The notes under the pieces: model-generated | The model's input: the letters and a program-made list of their open reading frames with translations, nothing else | What the model was told of the DNA's origin: nothing | Database searches by the model: none | Shown here: positions 45,775 through 53,271 of the stretch, one piece after another | How the letters are laid out: the number at the start of each line of letters is the position of its first letter | Numbering within the stretch: position 1 is the stretch's first letter | Program-made: the position numbers and the translations under genes | DNA from: CBDDFQ01 sp965227035 | GTDB taxonomy: Bacteria > Pseudomonadota > Gammaproteobacteria > Burkholderiales > Burkholderiaceae_C | Reading direction: 5' to 3' | Length of the DNA: 64,000 bases | Assembly (NCBI GenBank): GCA_965227035.1 | Contig: OZ245724.1 | Span: 3,472,001-3,536,000 of the forward strand

Positions 45775-46335
45775 ATGGCACTCAAGTCCACCGTTTTCAA
45801 AGTCAATCTTCAAATCGCAGATATCGACAATGCGTACTACGCCGACCATTCGCTCACGCTGGCGCGCCACCCCAGCGAGACCGATGAACGCATGATGATC
45901 AGGCTCTCGGCGCTCGCGCTCAACGCGTACAAGCTGGAGTCGGTCTGCAAGGGCGATGGCACGCTGGCGTTCGGCGCAGGTTTGTCGGATCCGGACGAGC
46001 CCGATGTCTGGATTCGCGACTACACCGGCCGCACGCGTGTCTGGATCGAAGTCGGCGCCCCGGAAGAAAAGCCGCTGCTGAAAGCCTGCGGCAAGGCCGA
46101 TGAAGTGCTTGTCTATGCATTCGCTCATTCGGCGGATATCTGGTGGAAATCCCTGCAGAACAAGGTGACTCGTCCTACGAATTTGTCGGTGTTCAAATTT
46201 CCGTCCGCATCGTCGCAATCGCTTGCGAAACTGGCTCAGCGCAGCATGCAGCTTCAAGCGACGATTCAGGAAGGCGGATTGATGATCGGCGACGAGAAAG
46301 AAAGCGTCAGCCTGGAATGCCTGAAACTGAACTAG
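45775..46335 (+). CDS. YaeQ family protein
   Basis: The 186-residue protein matches YaeQ, a PD-(D/E)xK-like fold of unknown biological role. Typical segments are FKVNLQIADIDNAYYADHSL, TLARHPSETDERMMIRL and VWIEVGAPEEKPLLKACGKA. Length is normal. It lies downstream of purB, and its stop codon overlaps the stop of the convergent DUF1289 gene by four bases. Confidence 0.92.
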   Translation: MALKSTVFKVNLQIADIDNAYYADHSLTLARHPSETDERMMIRLSALALNAYKLESVCKGDGTLAFGAGLSDPDEPDVWIRDYTGRTRVWIEVGAPEEKPLLKACGKADEVLVYAFAHSADIWWKSLQNKVTRPTNLSVFKFPSASSQSLAKLAQRSMQLQATIQEGGLMIGDEKESVSLECLKLN

Positions 46336-46790
46336 GCAGCCGAGCCTGACTGTTCGACCGGCGGCTCTTCTTCGTTAGCCGCCACGCGCTCCGCCGCCCG
46401 TTCCGAATATTTGTTGAACCGCCAGGAATCGCTCTGCAGCGTGATTCGCCGCCAGGTCTGGCGCTTCTCCGCCGGAGTCATGCTGGGCCAGTGCTGCACT
46501 TCGCCGAAGCTGCGACCGCATCCCTTGCAGGTTTCGTCGCCCTGACTGGTCGAGCAGATGGCTATGCACGGAGTGTCGGGTGTGGTGTCGTACCAGACCT
46601 TCCACGCGCCCATCGCCTTGGGAGGAAAACTGGCCTCGTCGGCCTCGTCTTCATGATAGAAAACCATGAGCGCATACACCTCGGCCAAAGCGCGAATTTC
46701 CGGGGCCAGCGTGATGCCGTCGGGCGATGGGCTTTTAGCCCTCCAGAAATTGATGGCTGCCTCGATGTCGGTGATGTGAATGCCAGCCAT
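46332..46790 (-). CDS. DUF3717-DUF1289 fusion protein
   Basis: The 152-residue protein has an N-terminal DUF3717 (HITDIEAAINFWRAKSPSP, then a helical region to EVYALMVFYHEDEAD) and a C-terminal DUF1289 with four cysteines (PCIAICSTSQGDETCKGCGR, followed by EVQHWPSMTPAEKRQTWRR). The cysteines C-x3-C and C-x2-C suggest a small metal or Fe-S site. The fusion is common in Burkholderiales; no function is known. Confidence 0.87.
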   Translation of the reverse strand: MAGIHITDIEAAINFWRAKSPSPDGITLAPEIRALAEVYALMVFYHEDEADEASFPPKAMGAWKVWYDTTPDTPCIAICSTSQGDETCKGCGRSFGEVQHWPSMTPAEKRQTWRRITLQSDSWRFNKYSERAAERVAANEEEPPVEQSGSAA

Positions 46791-46893
46791 GAACCTGATT
46801 TACGCGTGAGCGTCCTGTGGAAAATTGAGTATGCAAGATAAGGGGGACGGGGATCATATCCCCGGAAAACAAAAACCTTTTGTATCAACCGAG

Positions 46894-46922
46894 TTGCAAA
46901 TTTCAGCTTTCGCTGGTTAAAC
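46894..46922 (+). promoter_or_regulatory. Possible sigma-70 promoter of the riboswitch-terC transcript
   Basis: TTGCAA (46894-46899) and TTAAAC (46917-46922) are spaced 17 bases and lie just before the riboswitch, so a transcript start near 46929 would begin at the aptamer. The -10 is a modest match. Further upstream, a perfect inverted repeat (CGGGGAT/ATCCCCG) lies at 46848-46864. Confidence 0.4.
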
Positions 46923-46930
46923 TCGATGCA

Positions 46931-47087
46931 TGAAGGGGAGTAGCTCCCGCCTGCTGCCGCAGGGAGATGCAAGGCGACGCGCATCGTGGCAACAGGTATC
47001 GACAAGTCGTCAATACGAAGAAATTACAAAAAATTCTTCCGGCTTGTTGGGCAGATGGACCCCACGTCCAGGCTGAGCAAGACCTTC
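46931..47087 (+). promoter_or_regulatory. yybP-ykoY manganese riboswitch
   Basis: The two sequence hallmarks of this aptamer class are present at the expected spacing: AGGGGAGTAGC (46934-46944) and GAGCAAGACCTT (47075-47086), with GTCGTCAATACG between. The aptamer class binds Mn2+ and commonly controls terC/alx and mntP genes. Downstream, a stem GGTTGT-atca-ACAACC (47164-47179) sits right before the ribosome site GGAGA of the terC gene, so control of translation start is plausible. Confidence 0.88.
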
Positions 47088-47189
47088 GATTTGAGCCGTT
47101 GTGGTTTGGTCGAAGTGCGTCTTTTCTCCCAGCTTCAAAAGACACGCAGAAATCTCACTCAACGGTTGTATCAACAACCGGAGAATGTC

Positions 47190-47930
47190 TTGGAATTCAT
47201 GTCAGCCCCATGGTGGTCCGCCCTTCTGGCGATCATCCTCATCGATCTCGTATTAGCTGGCGATAACGCCATCGTCATTGCTTTGGCGGCGCGTCGCCTG
47301 CCGGAGCATCTTCAAAAGAAAGCCATTTATTGGGGTGCCGCAGGCGCGATCATCGTGCGCACACTCATGACCATCGGTGTCGTCTGGCTGCTCAAGATAC
47401 CGGGCCTCATGCTGGTCGGTGGACTGGGTCTTCTCTACATTGCCTACAAGCTGCTTGCCGATACCGGCGAAGACAAAGATCACGGCCCGGGCGCGACCAC
47501 TTTCTGGGGCGCCATGAAAACCATCGTGATCGCCGACGCGCTCATGGGCATCGATAACGTTCTCGGCGTGGCCGGCGCTTCCAAGGGTTCGTTCGATCTC
47601 GTCATCATCGGTCTGCTGATCAGCGTTCCGATCGTGATTTTCGGAAGCACTCTGGTGCTCAAGCTGGTGGAGCGTTTCCCGATCATCACCTGGCTCGGCG
47701 CAGCAGTCCTTGCTTTCACTGCAGCAAACATGATCGTGGCCGAGAAGCTCCTCGCTAAATACTTCGACCCCAGCATGGGCCCCTCGAACGCTATGTACGG
47801 CTGGATCGCTCACATCCTGGCCATCGCGCTGGTATTGGGCGTCGGCTGGCTGGTCACGCGCAAAAAGCCCGGCATCGACCCGGTTGCGGTGGCTGCGAGT
47901 CACGACGAACAAGCCAAGGCAGGACATTGA
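47190..47930 (+). CDS. TerC family integral membrane protein (metal exporter)
   Basis: The 246-residue protein has about seven helices and the two signature acidic motifs, LAGDNAIVIALAARRLP near the start and DALMGIDNVLGVAGAS in the middle. TerC/Alx proteins are linked to manganese export and metal loading of exported enzymes. I place the start at TTG 47190 with GGAGA upstream, giving LEFMSAPWWSALLAIILIDL; an ATG three codons later is possible. The yybP-ykoY riboswitch upstream agrees with a manganese role. A His/Asp-rich tail ends the protein. Confidence 0.92.
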   Translation: MEFMSAPWWSALLAIILIDLVLAGDNAIVIALAARRLPEHLQKKAIYWGAAGAIIVRTLMTIGVVWLLKIPGLMLVGGLGLLYIAYKLLADTGEDKDHGPGATTFWGAMKTIVIADALMGIDNVLGVAGASKGSFDLVIIGLLISVPIVIFGSTLVLKLVERFPIITWLGAAVLAFTAANMIVAEKLLAKYFDPSMGPSNAMYGWIAHILAIALVLGVGWLVTRKKPGIDPVAVAASHDEQAKAGH

Positions 47931-48022
47931 TCATGCGACTGTCACTGCCCAAAAACGACGTCGACAGCCACCTGGAAAACGACGTCAGAACCGAATCCAC
48001 CAACCCACCCGAGGAGCTTCTC

Positions 48023-48478
48023 ATGGACAAGATCATCGTTTATGTCGACGACGCCGAGTACGCCCGCCAGCAGCTCGAGCCGATGATGGGAAGCCGCGAT
48101 CCTGCGGTCACCACGCACTGGCTGGTCGTCGCGTGCGCGCCTCGCATGACGCAGCGAATCAGCAAGTGGGTGAGCCACAGCTCGCGTGAAAAATGGCGCG
48201 ACAAGTGGGTCGAGAAAATGTTCTCGCAGGTCACGCCATGGATGCAGTCAACCAACAGCACCGTCACGCAGGTGACCGCCAAGGGACCGCTCATCGCGCT
48301 GACCGAGCAGCTCAAGCGCGAGCACGGCGCGGCTCGCGTGATGGACGCGCGACGTCCGAAGTTCGGTCACGATCTGGCACCCATCACGCCCGAGCAGATT
48401 CAGGCGCAAGACTCGAAGTGGGCCGTGCCCGGCACGGTCGCCGGACTCGGTGCGATGCTGATTCTTGCAGCGGAATAA
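48023..48478 (+). CDS. Conserved hypothetical protein (151 aa)
   Basis: I do not recognise a characterised family. The product starts DKIIVYVDDAEYARQQLEPM and contains HWLVVACAPRMTQRISKWVS, KWRDKWVEKMFSQVTPWMQ and an Asp/Arg/Pro segment before a hydrophobic C-terminus (GTVAGLGAMLILAAE). No signal peptide is visible. The ATG at 48023 has AGGAG seven bases upstream; in-frame codons back to 47927 lack such a site. It follows terC by 92 bases and may share its transcript, which would place it under manganese control. Confidence 0.75.
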   Translation: MDKIIVYVDDAEYARQQLEPMMGSRDPAVTTHWLVVACAPRMTQRISKWVSHSSREKWRDKWVEKMFSQVTPWMQSTNSTVTQVTAKGPLIALTEQLKREHGAARVMDARRPKFGHDLAPITPEQIQAQDSKWAVPGTVAGLGAMLILAAE

Positions 48479-48539
48479 GCGCCGTTCGAACTCATCCAGT
48501 CATCGTGACTCGCCCAAATTCGGGTGATATGCTGACCGG

Positions 48540-48893
48540 ATGAGACTACTTTTCAAATGGCTTCTGAGCGCTGCGGCGCTACTGATGGTCGCGTATGTTT
48601 ACAGCGGCGTGCAGGTATCCAGCTTCACAGCCGCGTTGATCGCGGCTTTTGTCATTGGGCTGCTCAACATCGTCGTGAGGCCGATCCTGATTCTGCTCAC
48701 GCTACCCGTGACCATCGTGACGCTGGGCCTGTTCCTCTTCGTGATCAACGCGCTCATCTTCCTGATGGCGTCCAGCCTGCTGAGCGGCTTTCACGTCAAT
48801 GGATTTCTCGCGGCCTTGCTCGGCTCGCTGATCTACTCGGTGCTCAACATCGTCATCGACTCAGCGCTCGAGAGTCTGCTCGCGAAGAAGTGA
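48540..48893 (+). CDS. Four-helix membrane protein (PF04020, 'phage holin family' by name)
   Basis: The 117-residue protein is almost wholly hydrophobic with four helices (LLSAAALLMVAYVYSG; AALIAAFVIGLLNIVVRPIL; TLPVTIVTLGLFLFVINALI; GFLAALLGSLIYSVLNIVI). It matches the PF04020 family, found across bacteria as single chromosomal genes. There are no phage genes nearby, so a holin function is not supported. Its 3' end overlaps the convergent BepA-like gene by 33 bases. Confidence 0.88.
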   Translation: MRLLFKWLLSAAALLMVAYVYSGVQVSSFTAALIAAFVIGLLNIVVRPILILLTLPVTIVTLGLFLFVINALIFLMASSLLSGFHVNGFLAALLGSLIYSVLNIVIDSALESLLAKK

Positions 48894-50417
48894 CTCGACC
48901 TGACGCAAACGCGTATCGATGATCGATGCTTCGATGTAATCGGTAGGGGCGTTCGCTGCACCCGAGCTGTTCTTCCTCACGAAATCCTGCGCGGCCCGCA
49001 GTCGATCGACCGTCGCCTGATAGTCGAGTTGGGCATATCGCGATTCGGCAGCTGCACGAATCGATCGCAACGTCTGACCTTGCGCGGCGTACGCGCCCGA
49101 CAGCGCGGTCCAGGCTGCGGAGTCGGTTGGATTTGTCGTAACCCACGCCTGCAACGACTGCGCGGCCATAGACACTAGCGGTGGAGCACCGGTCTTCACG
49201 CGCGCGCCGTTGACCAGCAGCAACTCGGGCCGACTCCATGGCGCGCCTCCAACAGGTGCGAGGGCAAGAGCTGGATCCGCGTCGCCCGCCGCCAGACTCA
49301 ACTCGGCCTTCAGCATCCTGGCCAATCGCAAGGAAGGCGGATCGTTTGCGGTAACTGCCAGCAATTTGTCGGTGAAGCCGACTGCGGCGACGCGATTGTT
49401 CTGCGACATGCTGGCAAGAGCCGCGCCGTACAAGGACGCCGCCTGGCGTGCCGGCGAATAGCTTGGGTAGGCCGTGCCAGTCGGGTCTTCGATCCAGCTG
49501 CGCATCGATGAGCCGTTCCCATCGGCAAGGACTCGCGCGCGCATCGCAATCATCGAGTGGTTCATCGTGGCAGGCGGCGTCGGCCCGGGCTTCGCGTCCA
49601 TCTGCTGACGCGCCTGCATGTCGGCAATGCGTTCGGTCGTCAGCGGGTGACTGCGCAGGTACGGATAAGAGCCGTTGTCGTTGATGCGGGACGCCTGCTG
49701 CAGCTTGTCGAACATCGACACGAAACCCTGCGACGAGAATCCGGCCTGGGTCATCACGCCATAACCGATTCGATCTGCTTCGCGCTCCATGTCGCGCGAG
49801 AAATTAAGCTGATTCTGAATCGCCAGCGCTTGACCGCCGGTGATCATCGCGCTGCCGGCATCCGGACTACGCGTCAGCGCAATTGCGCCAAGAATCATCG
49901 CCGCAAAAAGCAGGGGCGTCGTCTTGCTCTGCTGCGACATCATGCGAGCGATATGACGCTGTGTGATGTGACTTGTTTCATGCGCCATGACCGACGCAAG
50001 TTCGTCGCGACTCGTGACAACGCCGATCAGCCCCAGATGGATGCCCATGTAGCCGCCAGGAAGCGCGAATGCGTTCACCGTGCGGTCACGCCCTAGCAGG
50101 TACCGCCACGCCATGCGCTCGTCGAGCTCCGGCGGAAGTTCGCCGCGAGTTCTCGCAGCCGCGAGCAAGGGGGTCCAGATGTTCTGGATGTATTCGCCAA
50201 GAATCGGGTCGTCGATGTAATCGGGGTCACGGAACAACTCGCGCGCGATTCGGTCGCCCAGTTTGCGTTCGGCCGCGATAGACATTTCGTGTCCGTCGCC
50301 CATGGACGGCAAGACCTGAGCGCCAGCCCCCAAACTCAGGAAAGACAAACTGGCCGCCAGTGCGGCGCAGATGGTTCTACGAACGGTTTTCCGAATAGAG
50401 AAGGCACCGATATTCAT
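48861..50417 (-). CDS. bepA: BepA-like periplasmic M48 metalloprotease with TPR domain
   Basis: The 518-residue protein has a signal peptide (AALAASLSFLSLGAGAQ) and an M48 protease domain with the zinc motif in SVMAHETSHITQRHIARM and a third ligand region ERMEREADRIGYGVM-like (MEREADRIGYGVMTQAGF). The C-terminal half is helical and fits tetratricopeptide repeats, as in E. coli BepA, which degrades or assembles outer membrane proteins such as LptD. It is divergent from moaC. The last 33 bases overlap the opposite-strand membrane gene. Confidence 0.9.
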   Translation of the reverse strand: MNIGAFSIRKTVRRTICAALAASLSFLSLGAGAQVLPSMGDGHEMSIAAERKLGDRIARELFRDPDYIDDPILGEYIQNIWTPLLAAARTRGELPPELDERMAWRYLLGRDRTVNAFALPGGYMGIHLGLIGVVTSRDELASVMAHETSHITQRHIARMMSQQSKTTPLLFAAMILGAIALTRSPDAGSAMITGGQALAIQNQLNFSRDMEREADRIGYGVMTQAGFSSQGFVSMFDKLQQASRINDNGSYPYLRSHPLTTERIADMQARQQMDAKPGPTPPATMNHSMIAMRARVLADGNGSSMRSWIEDPTGTAYPSYSPARQAASLYGAALASMSQNNRVAAVGFTDKLLAVTANDPPSLRLARMLKAELSLAAGDADPALALAPVGGAPWSRPELLLVNGARVKTGAPPLVSMAAQSLQAWVTTNPTDSAAWTALSGAYAAQGQTLRSIRAAAESRYAQLDYQATVDRLRAAQDFVRKNSSGAANAPTDYIEASIIDTRLRQVESLLREQTLER

Positions 50418-50491
50418 GGCCGTATGATGCCGCAGACAGTCGATTGTTCCATCGCCGCCCGTAAAGCATCTGTATCAAACTGGTTTAAATC

Positions 50492-51013
50492 ATGACCTCG
50501 CCCACCGACAAACTCACGACACCAGCATCCGCGTCGCTCACGCACTTCGACGCGCAGGGACAGGCTCATATGGTCGACGTGGGAGGCAAAGCGAGCACCC
50601 ACCGGATTGCAGTCGCGACCGGGAAAATACGAATGCTGCCGGCCACGTTCGCGCTCGTCGAAAGCGGTTCTGCCAAGAAGGGCGATGTGCTCGGCATCGC
50701 TCGCATCGCCGGCATCCAGGGCGCCAAAAAAACCAGCGATCTGATTCCGCTTTGTCATCCGCTTGCAATCACAAAAGTAGCGGTCGAGTTCTCGCTTCAC
50801 CCAGACAGCACGTCTCCGTTCATCGAATGCAGCGCGACAGTGGAAACCGTGGGCCCGACTGGCGTGGAGATGGAAGCGCTGACCGCAGTTCAGGTTGCAC
50901 TCCTGACGATCTACGACATGTGCAAAGCGGTGGATCGGGGGATGACTATTACGGATGTGCAGGTGCGGGAGAAGCACGGCGGGAAGTCGGGAAGTTTTGT
51001 GCGAGAGAGTTGA
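50492..51013 (+). CDS. moaC: Cyclic pyranopterin monophosphate synthase
   Basis: MoaC converts the MoaA product to cyclic pyranopterin monophosphate in molybdenum cofactor synthesis. The 173-residue product has the family core: KKGDVLGIARIAGIQGAKKT, SDLIPLCHPLAITKVAVEF and GPTGVEMEALTAVQVALLT, followed by YDMCKAVDRGM. No other moa gene is in the window. Its stop codon abuts the stop of the convergent PglL-like gene with no gap. Confidence 0.96.
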   Translation: MTSPTDKLTTPASASLTHFDAQGQAHMVDVGGKASTHRIAVATGKIRMLPATFALVESGSAKKGDVLGIARIAGIQGAKKTSDLIPLCHPLAITKVAVEFSLHPDSTSPFIECSATVETVGPTGVEMEALTAVQVALLTIYDMCKAVDRGMTITDVQVREKHGGKSGSFVRES

Positions 51014-52483
51014 TCAGGCCCTGTGCAGCCAGCGTTGGTAAGCATCGGGAAAAGCCGCCCGATAACGATCCATATGAAAGTCGGCTTCGTCGAAGAATCC
51101 GAGCGCGCGGCTCGATTCGATCGCTTTTTCAATCACGCTGGGCTCGGCAGAAAAATGCAGCATTCGACGCGACAGAATATAGATTCGCGGTGCGGTTGCA
51201 GGGTTGAGCGGAGTCGTCATGAGTTCGGCAAATTCCACCTGATTGCGGAAAAGCCGGGAGCCTGAAACTTTTTCGAGCGTGTTCTCCCGATACGCGGCGA
51301 CCCGTGCATCGCCCGGCAGATAAAGCTGGCTGACCCGCCGGTAGTCCCACGCTGCGTAAAGACATCCCGCAATCACGCAAAAAGAGATGAGGTACGAGGC
51401 AGGTTTCGCGTAGACAGCCGCGACGGACTCGTCATCTCCGGGACTTGGTTCGGGCCACAGCATGTACACGCACAGCAAAACCGCCATCTGGAACGGCCCG
51501 TACCAAAGCGGATATTCCAGCATGCTGTGAATGCCGATCACCATCAGCACCGCCCATGCGAGTTGGCGAGAAGGATCCCGCTCAGCCCAGGGGTTCATCC
51601 TCCAGATCAGCCAGCCGATTACTGCGCATACGGCGATTGCAACGGGTAGCCCCAACTCGACCGCGAGGTGCAAGGGCAGGTTGTGCGCGTTGTCGAGAAT
51701 CTCGCAGAATCGCGGGCCGTCGTAGAGGGTCGAGTAGTGGGCATAGCCCAACTCACCCCAGCCCCATCCGGTGAGGGGGCGTAGCGAGATGAGATGGAGG
51801 ACGTTGGACCAGAGGGTGAGGCGGGAGTGACAGGGGTCGGAGGTGTCGGTGAGGCGGGAGAGGATGCCTATCGACTCGAAGTTGGCGCCGATTTCTCCAT
51901 GCGCAAACACAAGCAAAAAAAGCCCCAGCAAATAAACACCGACGAGCGGAAGAATTCTTTTCGCCTTACTACCGAAATCGCCGCGCGACCATACAAATAA
52001 CAGCGTTCCCAGCATCACAGTTTGGAGCAGGCCGGTTCGAGAGGCAGATGCAATGCCGCCCGCAATCGCCAGCACAATCACGGTTGCTCGCACACCTTTA
52101 TCGGTTCTCGACCCTTGCGAACTCCATCCAAGGATCGCCGCTGCCAATGCGATGTTGCACAACGATGCGAACTGATTTCGTTGCCGGAGATTTGCGAATG
52201 CCTCGCCGGCTCGTACCTGACTCACGAATGAGCCGAACTCCGCGCTGTGTCCAAAGAACTGAACGAGGCCTATACCTCCGCTGATTGCGCCAGCAATCAT
52301 CCAGCCGTTTGAAATATCGGCAGGTTCAGGAGCGGTGGTTTGCGCGATGCAGACGAATGACGCAATGCAAAGCCAGGAAAAAACGATTGGATAGAGCCCC
52401 GGCGTCGGACCGAAAGTCACGGGGTTGATCCAAGGGGCGACGACGCAAATCGTGAGCAGCCATGACCCGACCCGCCCATTCAT
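51014..52483 (-). CDS. PglL/Wzy-family O-oligosaccharyltransferase (copy 2)
   Basis: The 489-residue membrane protein has about eleven helices and a C-terminal periplasmic-type domain. The Wzy_C/PglL signature is visible: DNAHNLPLHLAVELGLPVAI and GIHSMLEYPLWYGPFQMA. PglL enzymes move lipid-linked glycans in block onto serine or threonine of pilins and other exported proteins. It overlaps the TfpX-like gene by four bases and belongs to the three-gene set behind pilA. It is about 90 residues shorter than copy 1, mainly in the C-terminal tail. Confidence 0.85.
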   Translation of the reverse strand: MNGRVGSWLLTICVVAPWINPVTFGPTPGLYPIVFSWLCIASFVCIAQTTAPEPADISNGWMIAGAISGGIGLVQFFGHSAEFGSFVSQVRAGEAFANLRQRNQFASLCNIALAAAILGWSSQGSRTDKGVRATVIVLAIAGGIASASRTGLLQTVMLGTLLFVWSRGDFGSKAKRILPLVGVYLLGLFLLVFAHGEIGANFESIGILSRLTDTSDPCHSRLTLWSNVLHLISLRPLTGWGWGELGYAHYSTLYDGPRFCEILDNAHNLPLHLAVELGLPVAIAVCAVIGWLIWRMNPWAERDPSRQLAWAVLMVIGIHSMLEYPLWYGPFQMAVLLCVYMLWPEPSPGDDESVAAVYAKPASYLISFCVIAGCLYAAWDYRRVSQLYLPGDARVAAYRENTLEKVSGSRLFRNQVEFAELMTTPLNPATAPRIYILSRRMLHFSAEPSVIEKAIESSRALGFFDEADFHMDRYRAAFPDAYQRWLHRA

Positions 52484-53271
52484 TTGACGGTGGTGACTTC
52501 GTAGGGATCCAGGTCGATGTACGCGACGGGCTTAGCGGTTTTGGTGTCGATTAGGACAGTCCAGAAAGCTTGACGGCTCACGAGGGGGAGGAACGCCAGT
52601 TGGGATTCCGCCCGCCCGCTCTCCTGCACCGCTCGGTCTATCAGAGCAGTCTGCTGGGGAAACATAGCTTTCAGCAATGCAATAGAACGGGCTTTTGAGA
52701 GAACGTCCGATTTTCCCTGCTCAAACGGAATCCACATTGAGGGCTGTGCAGCCAACGTGATTCCCATCGCCGACTGCATCGTCAACTCGACTTCCTCCTT
52801 CGGATTGTTGAACGGTCTAAGGGATAGCAGAGTCGGCCCGTTGGTGGGCAAAGCTTTGATTCCCACCGGCGCCATATCGAGCTCGGCTTCTGGGATGTCT
52901 ACCGCGTGAACAACCTGAAATCGGTCGCGCTCGAAGACGATGTGCACAGGTCGAGCGTCGAACAACGTCAACATACCGTAGGCCAGCGCGCCAATCTGCA
53001 ACAGCCCGATGACCAGCAAGTCTTTGACCAACACATTCATCGGCTTTTTTGTATTCGCAATGAACAAAGTGATGAGCGGACCCAGGATTACATCTACCGA
53101 AATAAGTATGAAGAATATCGCTCGACCGCCTGAAATTATTCGATATGGGTAGGGGTACCAGAGGCTAAACACCAGCCAGGCAGCGAGCGCCGCCACCCCT
53201 ATGCTGATGAGCAGATGTGAAAACGCCAACTTAAGGCGTCTCCCGTATAGGTCCTTCACTGCTCGATTCAT
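52480..53271 (-). CDS. TfpX/TfpZ family type IV pilin accessory protein
   Basis: The 263-residue protein has four N-terminal helices (LLISIGVAALAAWLVFSLWY; RIISGGRAIFFILISVDVIL, GPLITLFIA; LLVIGLLQIGALAYGMLTLF) followed by a soluble domain. This is the TfpX/TfpZ layout, proteins that help pilin stability or assembly and are encoded beside pilin genes. I prefer the ATG at 53271, which overlaps the upstream stop (TGATG), over a GTG one codon earlier. It sits between two PglL-like genes. Confidence 0.83.
   Translation of the reverse strand: MNRAVKDLYGRRLKLAFSHLLISIGVAALAAWLVFSLWYPYPYRIISGGRAIFFILISVDVILGPLITLFIANTKKPMNVLVKDLLVIGLLQIGALAYGMLTLFDARPVHIVFERDRFQVVHAVDIPEAELDMAPVGIKALPTNGPTLLSLRPFNNPKEEVELTMQSAMGITLAAQPSMWIPFEQGKSDVLSKARSIALLKAMFPQQTALIDRAVQESGRAESQLAFLPLVSRQAFWTVLIDTKTAKPVAYIDLDPYEVTTVK

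Noticed and set aside
47116..47148. Hairpin TGCGTCTTTT/AAAAGACACGCA after the riboswitch as a terminator
   Set aside because: The stem has a bulge and is not followed by T residues, so it does not look like an intrinsic terminator.
48540..48893. Phage holin suggesting a prophage
   Set aside because: The PF04020 family is named for holins but is common as a lone chromosomal gene. No other phage gene is present.
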